Positions 33,624 to 39,319 of a stretch of DNA of 39,319 bases are shown one piece after another. The notes beneath the pieces are model-generated. The model did no database searches. It saw nothing but the letters and a program-made list of their open reading frames with translations, and was not told the origin of the DNA. How positions within the stretch are numbered: position 1 is the stretch's first letter; every line of letters starts with the position of its first letter. Position numbers and translations under genes: made by a program. The DNA comes from UBA10677 sp045654245 (lineage in GTDB: Bacteria; Bacillota; Clostridia; Christensenellales; Pumilibacteraceae): NCBI GenBank assembly GCA_045654245.1, contig JAZOMX010000047.1, forward strand, positions 1 to 39,319. The letters are read 5' to 3'.

Positions 33624-34922
33624 ATGATTTGGAACGAGAGAATCGAGTGTATGAGTAGGGACGAACTTACGGCTCTACAAAGCGAAAGATTAGTAAAACT
33701 GGTAGATTACGTTTACACTAACGTCGAGTTCTACCGCAAAAAAATGCAAGCAATCGGACTTCTTCCTAAGGATATCAAGGGAATTGAAGATATCGAGAAA
33801 TTACCGTTTACGACTAAGGATGACCTTCGTGATAATTATCCGTTCGGCTTGTTTGCCGTTCCTCACTCTGAAATCGTGAGAGTACACGCTTCTAGTGGAA
33901 CTACGGGAAAAGCAACGGTAGTAGGCTACACTCAGGGCGATATTGACAACTGGGCGGAGTGCACGGCTCGTTGTATGGCTATGTCTGGCGTAACGAAGAA
34001 CGATATTTTGCAAGTTGCTTACGGCTACGGTTTGTTTACCGGCGGACTTGGTGCGCATTACGGCGCTGAAAAGTTGGGCGCAATGGTCGTGCCTATGAGT
34101 ACGGGAAACACCAAAAAACTTACGACTATGATGATTGATTTTGGCGCAACCGCAATCGCTTGTACGCCTTCGTATCTTCTTCATATCGCTGAAACGCTTG
34201 AGCAAGAGGGCAAACTCGACCAAGTAAAACTTAAATACGCTATTTGTGGTGCAGAACCTTGGACGGAGAAAATGCGCCTCGATATTGAAAATCGTCTCGG
34301 CGTTAGCGCACACGATATTTACGGTTTAAGCGAGGTTATGGGCCCGGGCGTAGCGTGCGACTGTGATTTCCACAAAGGCTTGCACGTTTGCGAAGACCAC
34401 TTCTTGCCCGAAATTTTAGATAGCGCAACCCTAACTGCGAAAAAACCGGGCGAGACGGGAGAACTAGTGTTCACTACGCTTACCAAACAAGCGTTGCCAC
34501 TTATTCGATATAGAACGAAAGACCTTACTAGTATTTCCTACGACAAGTGCGAGTGCGGAAGAACTAGTGCGAGAATAAGCCGTTTCAAGGGTAGAGTGGA
34601 CGATATGCTTATTATTAGAGGCGTAAACGTATTCCCCAGCCAAGTTGAGGCAGCCCTCGTAGAAGTTAACGAGGTTTCTCCTCACTATATGCTCGTCGTT
34701 GATAGAATTAACAACCTCGATACGCTTGAGGTGCAGGTTGAGATTAAACCTCAGTACTACACCGACGAGATAAGAGGAATAGAGCAACTTACTAAGAAGA
34801 TTACTCACGTTCTAAGTCAAGCGCTTGGACTTAACCCCAAGGTTAAAATCGTAGAACCGCAAACGCTCGTTAGAAGCGAGGGCAAAGCAGTTCACGTTAT
34901 CGACAATAGAAAATTGTATTGA
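33624..34922 (+). CDS. paaK: Phenylacetate-CoA ligase (second copy)
   Basis: A 432-residue AMP-forming ligase, a paralogue of the one at 29995 with the same length and landmarks: HASSGTTGKATVVGYT near 88, GLSEVMGPGVACDCD near 233, LIRYRTKDLT near 297 and GRVDDMLIIRGVNVFPSQVE near 323. Many positions outside the motifs differ, so the copies have probably diverged in substrate (for example phenylacetate versus 4-hydroxyphenylacetate or indoleacetate). It lies 15 bases after iorB with RBS AGAGGAAA and 18 bases before the ACT protein. Confidence 0.91.
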   Translation: MIWNERIECMSRDELTALQSERLVKLVDYVYTNVEFYRKKMQAIGLLPKDIKGIEDIEKLPFTTKDDLRDNYPFGLFAVPHSEIVRVHASSGTTGKATVVGYTQGDIDNWAECTARCMAMSGVTKNDILQVAYGYGLFTGGLGAHYGAEKLGAMVVPMSTGNTKKLTTMMIDFGATAIACTPSYLLHIAETLEQEGKLDQVKLKYAICGAEPWTEKMRLDIENRLGVSAHDIYGLSEVMGPGVACDCDFHKGLHVCEDHFLPEILDSATLTAKKPGETGELVFTTLTKQALPLIRYRTKDLTSISYDKCECGRTSARISRFKGRVDDMLIIRGVNVFPSQVEAALVEVNEVSPHYMLVVDRINNLDTLEVQVEIKPQYYTDEIRGIEQLTKKITHVLSQALGLNPKVKIVEPQTLVRSEGKAVHVIDNRKLY

Positions 34923-34940
34923 TTAAGGGAGGTAAAAATT

Positions 34941-35369
34941 ATGTTTGCAAAACAGTTATCCGTTTTTATTGAGAACAGAAAGGGCAGATTAAGCGAAGTT
35001 CTAAACGTGCTTAAAGCCAACGAAGTTAATATTATTTCTATGAGTTTGGCTGATACTACCGAGTACGGACTTTTGCGTTTGCTCGTAAACGACCCCGTGC
35101 TTGGCAAGGAAAAACTTTCCGAAAACGGTTTTTCTACTATGCTTACCAACGTCTTGGTGCTTAAAATTTCGCACGAGGCAGGAAGTTTGCAAAACGTTAT
35201 TAGTATGCTTACCGACGAGGGCGTTAATATCGAGTATATGTACGGATTGTCGTTCAATAAGGATGATGCAGCCGTAGTGCTAAAAGCGTCTGACTTGCAA
35301 ATGGCTGATGAGGCGCTAAATAAATTCGGTATTAAAACACTTTCTACCGAGGAAGTAAACACGCTATAA
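34941..35369 (+). CDS. Tandem ACT-domain protein
   Basis: A 142-residue protein composed of two ACT domains, residues 1-70 (KQLSVFIENRKGRLSEVLNVL, then NIISMSLADT) and 72-140 (VLVLKISHEAGSLQNVISML, then NIEYMYGLSF). ACT domains bind amino acids and usually control enzymes allosterically. Stand-alone tandem-ACT proteins commonly accompany paaK and ior genes. In this operon it is a likely sensor of Phe/Tyr acting on the ligases or IorAB, a second layer of control beside the leader peptide. RBS GGGAGG. Confidence 0.85.
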   Translation: MFAKQLSVFIENRKGRLSEVLNVLKANEVNIISMSLADTTEYGLLRLLVNDPVLGKEKLSENGFSTMLTNVLVLKISHEAGSLQNVISMLTDEGVNIEYMYGLSFNKDDAAVVLKASDLQMADEALNKFGIKTLSTEEVNTL

Positions 35370-35388
35370 AAAGATTAGGAGCAAAAAA

Positions 35389-36579
35389 ATGCAATTAAAT
35401 GAAAAAGCGTTTGCTCTCGGTAGTAAACGCTCGATTATAAGAGAAATTTTTGAGTACAGCAAGGCTCGTGCTAGCGAAATCGGAGCGGATAAAGTGTTCG
35501 ATTTCAGTCTAGGTAATCCTAGCGTTGAACCACCTCAAGAGGTAACGGAGACGATTAAAAGATTGCTCGAGACCGAAAACGCTACGCTTTTGCACGGCTA
35601 TACTTCGGCGCAGGGCGACGCTCGCGTTAGAAAGATTATTTCGGATAAAATCAACGCTGATTTTAACTTAAACCTTTCACCTAACGATATTTATATGACT
35701 TGCGGAGCAGCGGCATCCCTTTCGATTTGCCTCAAGGCTATCTTAAATCAGGGAGAGGAGTGCGTAGTGTTTGCGCCCTTCTTTACCGAATATCGCGTAT
35801 TTATCGAAAATGCGGGCGGAGTTGTTGTTACGAGCGTTCCCGAAGAACAATCCTTCCAAGTCGATATCGACGATTTTGAGGGCAAAATAAGCGCTAAAAC
35901 GCGTGCCGTTATAGTTAATTCGCCCAACAACCCCAGCGGTGTCGTTTACAGCGAACAAACGATTAAAAAACTTTGCGAGGTTCTAGAGCGTAAACAAAAA
36001 GAATACGGTAAAGTGATTTACCTTATCGCTGACGAGCCGTACCGTGAACTCGTGTACGATAATATTCCCGTGCCGTATCTTATGAACTATTATAAGAATT
36101 CGCTCGTGTGCTATTCGTACTCAAAATCTCTTTCTCTCCCCGGTGAGAGAATAGGCTATATCGCCGTTAATCCTGAAATGGAGGAGAGTAAAAGCGTTTA
36201 CCTCGCCGTTTGCGGTGCGGGTAGAAGCCTTGGTTACGTTTGCGCGCCCAGCCTTTTCCAACAGGTCGTTGCAAATTGCGTCAACGCTCAAGTCAACGTT
36301 AAGGCGTATAAGGAAAATAGAGACCTCCTTTACGAGAATTTAACCAAGTTCGGCTTTATCTGTGTTAAGCCCGACGGAGCGTTCTACCTCTTCGTTAAAG
36401 CCCCCACGGGCGACGCTTTCGAGTTCTTTGAGAGAGCAAAACAAAGAGAAATCCTCGTCGTTCCTTGCGACGACTTCGGCGTTACTGGCTACGTCAGAAT
36501 TGCGTACTGCGTCGATAAAAAGCGTATCGAAAATTCACTCCCAGGCTTTTCAGCCCTCGCAAAAGAGTACGAACTCTAA
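35389..36579 (+). CDS. PLP-dependent class I/II aminotransferase (probably aromatic)
   Basis: A 396-residue fold-type I aminotransferase. Landmarks: FSLGNPSVEPP near 39-49, TCGAAASLSICLKAIL near 104-119, NSPNNPSGVVYS near 177-188, ADEPYRE near 214-220 (Asp contacts the pyridine nitrogen) and YSKSLSLPGERIGY at 244-257 with the PLP lysine at 246. The C-terminal Arg in GYVRIAY binds the substrate carboxylate. In this operon it should interconvert Phe/Tyr (or Trp) and their arylpyruvates, the substrates of IorAB. RBS TAGGAGC. Last gene of the operon. Confidence 0.87.
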   Translation: MQLNEKAFALGSKRSIIREIFEYSKARASEIGADKVFDFSLGNPSVEPPQEVTETIKRLLETENATLLHGYTSAQGDARVRKIISDKINADFNLNLSPNDIYMTCGAAASLSICLKAILNQGEECVVFAPFFTEYRVFIENAGGVVVTSVPEEQSFQVDIDDFEGKISAKTRAVIVNSPNNPSGVVYSEQTIKKLCEVLERKQKEYGKVIYLIADEPYRELVYDNIPVPYLMNYYKNSLVCYSYSKSLSLPGERIGYIAVNPEMEESKSVYLAVCGAGRSLGYVCAPSLFQQVVANCVNAQVNVKAYKENRDLLYENLTKFGFICVKPDGAFYLFVKAPTGDAFEFFERAKQREILVVPCDDFGVTGYVRIAYCVDKKRIENSLPGFSALAKEYEL

Positions 36580-37010
36580 CGGTTGACCTAAATATGCAGT
36601 AAAGTAGGGTGCGCCCGCTAAATTGCGAGCGCCCCTCACACAACTCCTTTTTCCCCACCAAAAACTTATTCCAAAACCAAAACAAAAACACCCCAATCCC
36701 CGTAAACGGATATAACAATCCCCTCCTAACTTTGGGATTGGCTCGTGTAAACACGATTTTGGGCTAAAAGTAATACCTAAAACATGACATTTCGTCGAGT
36801 TTTAGATATGTATTAACACGATGTAGAATTGATGCGGAATAACACCCCTAAAAAAGGGTAAAATTGACACAATCCATTACTTAAACTATTCCAAAAGTGT
36901 GTAAATGGCATTTTGAAACGGAATAGAAAAAAAGAGCCAATTTTTTGGAATAATAAACGGAATAAAAATAAGTATTAGATAGAGTCAAAACGATAAAAAT
37001 TTAATAATAT
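36580..37010. other. Intergenic region with clustered inverted repeats, no gene seen
   Basis: About 430 bases with no convincing frame or RBS. It holds a GC-rich hairpin (36611-36632), AATCCC/GGGATT near 36714-36739, CGTG-TAAA-CACG at 36744-36755, and an imperfect hairpin at 36773-36809 with CTAAAAC/GTTTTAG arms. ACCC/GGGT arms lie near 36844-36859. Short GGAATA words recur at 36837, 36920, 36957 and 36968 region. It could be the remnant of a mobile element or the tail of the aromatic operon. Confidence 0.45.
36606..36660 (+). terminator. Possible terminator of the aromatic operon
   Basis: GCGCCCGC (36611-36618) and GCGAGCGC (36625-36632) with loop TAAATT form a GC-rich stem with one mismatch, flanked by GGG and CCC. 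The T-run is delayed and short (CTTTTTCCCC), so it could instead be an RNA-end structure. Confidence 0.4.
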
Positions 37011-37087
37011 GTTCGTGTACCTCAGTAGGATAGAGGGTTCGCCTCCTAAGCGAAACGCCGTTGGTTCGACTCCAATCACGAACGCCA
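37011..37087 (+). tRNA. tRNA-Arg (anticodon CCT)
   Basis: A full cloverleaf: acceptor arm GTTCGTG (37011-37017) with CACGAAC (37077-37083), D-arm CCTC/GAGG, anticodon stem TTCGC/GCGAA enclosing loop CTCCTAA (anticodon CCT, reads AGG), and T-arm GTTGG/CCAAT with loop TTCGACT. CCA is encoded at 37085-37087. Acceptor, anticodon and T stems are all supported. Its 3' end is where the sequence composition shifts to a more AT-rich type. Confidence 0.93.
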
Positions 37088-37088
37088 G

Positions 37089-37127
37089 TTAGCCTTTTTA
37101 CATAGTAAAAAGGCTAAAATTTTTTAT
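37089..37127 (+). terminator. Terminator after tRNA-Arg
   Basis: TTAGCCTTTTTAC (37089-37101), loop ATA, GTAAAAAGGCTAA (37105-37117), a perfect 13-bp stem, then AATTTTTTA. Confidence 0.85.
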
Positions 37128-37158
37128 TTATATATCCAAAACGGATAGGTCAAACATA

Positions 37159-37187
37159 TTGACTTTCTTTTTCGTTTTTGCTATAAT
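37159..37187 (+). promoter_or_regulatory. Promoter of the RNase III-like gene
   Basis: TTGACT at 37159-37164 and TATAAT at 37182-37187 with a 17-base spacer. Transcription should begin near 37194, leaving a leader of about 217 bases before the ATG at 37411. Confidence 0.82.
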
Positions 37188-37193
37188 AAAAGC

Positions 37194-37410
37194 ACAACAA
37201 GATGGTACGAAAGTACTGGTATGTAAAATCTCCTAGACAAGAAGATAAGTAGGTTTGATTAAAACTATGCAAGTGGTTTTCATCAAGTTAGACTGGTTTG
37301 TTTAGATTTATTTTATTTACTGGTGCTCGAATTATTAAGCGCACGTAGTGGGCTTTTTGTCGGGCTATTTTTATACCTTCTTGTAAATTACACAAGGTGG
37401 TCATTTTATT
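37194..37410 (+). other. Long structured 5' leader or possible small RNA
   Basis: This transcribed, non-coding stretch contains a GAAA-capped hairpin GTAC-GAAA-GTAC (37205-37216). It also has an 11-bp helix with one mismatch, TTGATTAAAAC (37255-37265) with GTTTTCATCAA (37276-37286). A further GTGC/GCAC helix with outer ACT/AGT pairs lies near 37319-37351. No terminator T-run closes it before the gene, and the RBS AAGGTGG lies at 37394-37400. It could be a regulatory leader cut by the RNase III encoded downstream, or a distinct RNA. No known RNA family was recognised. Confidence 0.45.
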
Positions 37411-38400
37411 ATGACGGATAAAGAATTACAATTTATTGAAGAACGTTTGGATTATGATTTTAACGAGCCTAGATTATTAAGACAGGCTTTTACTAGAAAG
37501 TCTTATTCAGAAGAAGGAAACGGTGCACATCATAACGAGGTTCTTGAATTTTATGGCGATAAGGCGTTAGAATTTGTTGTTATGAAGAAACTCAGTGTTT
37601 GTTATGGAGATGAAACCCAAAACGGCAAATATACGTCCACAAAGACAGAGGGACAACTTACTGACATAAAGAAAAATCTAGTATGTAGAAAGATGCTTGC
37701 ACATCGTATTGACGTATTAGGTTTTGCGGATTACCTTTTAATGGGTAAAGGTGATATTGGTCAAAATGCTCAACATTTGGATTCAGTAAAAGAGGATTTG
37801 TTTGAAGCGATAATTGGTGCAGTTGCAATTGATTGTTATTGGGATACGGAAACTTTAGAAGACGTTGTCGATACAATGTTAGACATTCATTATTATCTTC
37901 AAAATGGATTTAACGACGATAAAAATTATGTTGATTTAATTCAAGCTTGGTGTCAAAAGAAGTATGGTGAATTACCATATTACGAGTTTTATAGAACGGA
38001 TGACGAAGTGTTTGACTGTACTTTGAATTTATCCGATGAACTTAGTTTTGAAGGACATGGTTATTCTAAGCGTGAAGCAAGAATGGACGCTGCGCAATAT
38101 GCTTATGAATATTTAGAAGAAGAGGAGGAATTAATTCTTCCTATTGACGAAGTTGGCGAGCCGAATTTTGATAAGGCGATAAATCAGCTGCAGGAGTTGT
38201 ACCAAAAGGGATATATAAATAAACCTTGTTATGAATATACTGAAACATATGATGAAAATGGTAATCCGATATGGCATTGTGAATGCCATCTTGAAGGAAT
38301 AGATACGTATTATTGGATAAGATCTTCCTCGAAAAAACAAGGGAAAAAGATCGTAGCATATGATATGCTTTGCGATATTATAGAAGGGGAAGAGGAATAA
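37411..38400 (+). CDS. RNase III-like endonuclease with two dsRNA-binding domains
   Basis: A 329-residue protein. Residues 5-160 form an RNase III catalytic domain. The signature HNEVLEFYGDKALE gives Glu43, Glu46 and Asp50, TEGQLT places Glu80, and KEDLFEAIIGA supplies Asp129 and Glu132, so the metal-binding residues are intact. Residues 172-235 are a dsRNA-binding domain (DLIQAWCQKKYGELPYYE start, GYSKREARMDAAQYAYEYL end). After an acidic linker, residues 254-324 look like a second one (AINQLQELYQKG, then WHCECHLEG, then SSSKKQGKKIVAYDML). Housekeeping bacterial RNase III is about 230 residues with one such domain. It would cleave double-stranded RNA. It is linked to an XRE regulator one base downstream, has a long leader, and lies in an AT-rich region after a tRNA gene, so it is probably an accessory enzyme rather than the chromosomal rnc. 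Confidence 0.85.
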   Translation: MTDKELQFIEERLDYDFNEPRLLRQAFTRKSYSEEGNGAHHNEVLEFYGDKALEFVVMKKLSVCYGDETQNGKYTSTKTEGQLTDIKKNLVCRKMLAHRIDVLGFADYLLMGKGDIGQNAQHLDSVKEDLFEAIIGAVAIDCYWDTETLEDVVDTMLDIHYYLQNGFNDDKNYVDLIQAWCQKKYGELPYYEFYRTDDEVFDCTLNLSDELSFEGHGYSKREARMDAAQYAYEYLEEEEELILPIDEVGEPNFDKAINQLQELYQKGYINKPCYEYTETYDENGNPIWHCECHLEGIDTYYWIRSSSKKQGKKIVAYDMLCDIIEGEEE

Positions 38401-38401
38401 T

Positions 38402-38587
38402 ATGAGATTAAAAGAACTCCGTGAGTCTAGGGGATTAACACAAAAAGAAGTTGCCGAAATTATAGGATATTCAGAAATATCTTATGCCAGATATGAAAAC
38501 GGGAAAAGGGAGCCTGATATATCAACATTATGCAAATTAGCAAACTATTTCAACGTCACCGTTGATTATTTAATTGGTAGAAGTTAA
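38402..38587 (+). CDS. XRE-family helix-turn-helix regulator
   Basis: A 61-residue protein that is a single Cro/C1-type helix-turn-helix. LKELRESRGLTQKEVAEIIGYSEISYARYENGKREPDISTL spans the five helices, and the ending YFNVTVDYLIGRS is typical. It starts 1 base after the RNase III stop (RBS GGGGAAGAGG inside that gene's end), so they form an operon. Such small regulators normally repress their own or adjacent promoters. Candidate operators are repeated elements around the promoter of the next gene. Confidence 0.9.
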   Translation: MRLKELRESRGLTQKEVAEIIGYSEISYARYENGKREPDISTLCKLANYFNVTVDYLIGRS

Positions 38588-38681
38588 TCTAAAAATATTT
38601 ACAAAATCAAAAATATTTTCTTGATTTATGTATAAATTTTGCAAAAACGGCAAAAATATTTGCAAAACTAACCATTTTTAG
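38588..38681. repeat. Repeated AAAAATATTT operator-like elements
   Basis: AAAAATATTT occurs at 38591-38600, 38609-38618 and 38652-38661; the first and third are followed by (A/G)CAAAA. They lie between the XRE gene and the promoter of the ATPase gene. The AT-rich composition weakens the case. Confidence 0.4.
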
Positions 38682-38710
38682 TTGACTTTCCGGGTCCGGT
38701 TAAATATAAT
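38682..38710 (+). promoter_or_regulatory. Promoter of the ATPase gene with a possible operator
   Basis: TTGACT at 38682-38687 and TATAAT at 38705-38710, spacer 17. Inside the spacer is CCGG-GT-CCGG (38691-38700), a GC-rich inverted repeat that stands out in AT-rich surroundings and would suit a repressor such as the neighbouring XRE protein. Confidence 0.72.
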
Positions 38711-38729
38711 AATAGTACGAGGTGATATT

Positions 38730-39319
38730 ATGATTATTGATTTTAAGTTTAAGAATTATTTGTCATTTGCGGATGAATGTAATTTTACAATGCTTGCCAA
38801 TAAGGATAAATCTCACGAGGATGATTTAATAGTTGTAGGTAAAGACCGCTATTCTAAAGCAAGAATGATTTATGGTGCAAATGCTTCAGGTAAATCTTCT
38901 TTTATCAAAGCAATGCTTTTCGTTTCAGCTTTTGTTGCAAACTCTAATATGCTTTTAGAAAAAATGCCTATTAATGTGGTTCCGTTTAAGTTTTGCGATA
39001 ATTGTTTTAATAGACCTACTGAATTTGCTATTACTTTTATAAAAGATGGGGTAAAGTATGCATATCAGTTTAGTTGCACTAGAGAAAAGGTTATAGATGA
39101 AAGATTGGATGTGTATTATTCAGCTAAACCTACAATGATTTTCAATAGGACTAATACCAATAATTATGAATTTAATAAAGATTCAAAAGTGCTTAATGAG
39201 TTAAAAGAAAGAAATTTGGAAAATAAATTATTTCTTGTTACTTCTGCCTCTTGGAACTATGAAAAAACTAAGCCAGTAGTAGACTATCTTTTAAATACCA
39301 TCATGGTTGCAATAGATAT
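38730..39319 (+). CDS. AAA15/OLD-like ATPase, N-terminal part (runs off window)
   Basis: The frame opens at ATG 38730 (RBS CGAGGTGA) and runs off the right edge after 196 codons. The start MIIDFKFKNYLSFADECNF and the Walker A motif GANASGKSSFIKAM near residue 49 are typical of AAA15-type ATPases of the RloA/AbiL or OLD-like group, which have a long insertion after Walker A. YAYQFSCTREKVIDERL near 110 continues that domain. Walker B and signature lie beyond the edge. Relatives include abortive-infection and retron-type effectors. Defence is therefore a plausible but unproven role; a partner gene such as RloB would be expected downstream. Confidence 0.82.
   Translation, partial: MIIDFKFKNYLSFADECNFTMLANKDKSHEDDLIVVGKDRYSKARMIYGANASGKSSFIKAMLFVSAFVANSNMLLEKMPINVVPFKFCDNCFNRPTEFAITFIKDGVKYAYQFSCTREKVIDERLDVYYSAKPTMIFNRTNTNNYEFNKDSKVLNELKERNLENKLFLVTSASWNYEKTKPVVDYLLNTIMVAID

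Noticed and set aside
36362..36586. A 74-codon plus-strand frame inside the aminotransferase end
   Set aside because: Out-of-frame shadow of the aminotransferase gene with no RBS or recognisable protein features.
36773..36809. CRISPR-repeat-like GTTTTAG word
   Set aside because: It occurs once as part of a hairpin. There are no repeated units with spacers and no cas genes in the window.
37194..37410. Retron or reverse-transcriptase-linked RNA in front of the RNase III gene
   Set aside because: No reverse transcriptase frame is present and no msr/msd-type inverted ends were found. The AAA15 ATPase alone is not enough to call a retron.

Overview
The window looks like a chromosome segment of a low-to-medium GC anaerobic Clostridia-type Firmicute, probably a gut fermenter. 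The reasons are near-consensus sigma-A promoters with almost invariant 17-base spacers, strong AGGAGG-type ribosome binding sites, an oxygen-sensitive pyruvate formate-lyase and its activase, a ferredoxin-dependent indolepyruvate oxidoreductase, a Spo0A-like DNA-binding domain, and much plant-glycan (rhamnose) hydrolysis. Species cannot be assigned from the sequence alone.

Layout. 1-45 is the start of a minus-strand gene leaving the window. 244-5717 is an operon: an unusual VTT-membrane/PlsC acyltransferase/zinc-ribbon fusion, a YfcC-type carrier and a GH78-like glycosidase. 5819-9491 holds independent single genes: an orphan Spo0A C-terminal domain protein, class II fructose-bisphosphate aldolase, a sodium:solute symporter and a small membrane protein. 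9598-15367 is a GH78 alpha-L-rhamnosidase operon with a PHP phosphoesterase, a zinc polyol-type dehydrogenase, a PfkB sugar kinase and an aldo-keto reductase. Convergent to it, on the minus strand, are a large uncharacterised probable carbohydrate-active enzyme and a GH106-type rhamnosidase (15407-21014). 21200-24937 has an ABC exporter, an AEC permease and an SGNH hydrolase.

24957-28047 is a formate module. A textbook ZTP (pfl) riboswitch with an overlapping terminator precedes pflB and pflA, linking formate production to one-carbon/folate status.

28098-36579 is the most interesting metabolic block. A consensus promoter drives a 25-codon leader peptide with seven consecutive Tyr/Phe codons, followed by an intrinsic terminator and an alternative 11-bp helix that would disrupt it, which is the architecture of a ribosome-mediated attenuator. 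Beyond it and a second, internal promoter lies an operon of symporter, two phenylacetate-CoA ligases, IorA, IorB, a tandem ACT protein and an aminotransferase. The enzymes can be read as aromatic amino acid degradation. The Tyr/Phe-starvation type of leader and the ATP-consuming ligases fit better with the reverse reading: salvage of aryl acids into Phe/Tyr by reductive carboxylation.

37011-39319 is an accessory-looking region beginning at a tRNA-Arg(CCT) gene. It is more AT-rich and carries a long structured leader, an RNase III with two double-stranded-RNA-binding domains, an XRE regulator and the start of an AAA15/OLD-like ATPase. A tRNA-anchored island with a possible defence function is inferred. 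No integrase is visible before the window ends.
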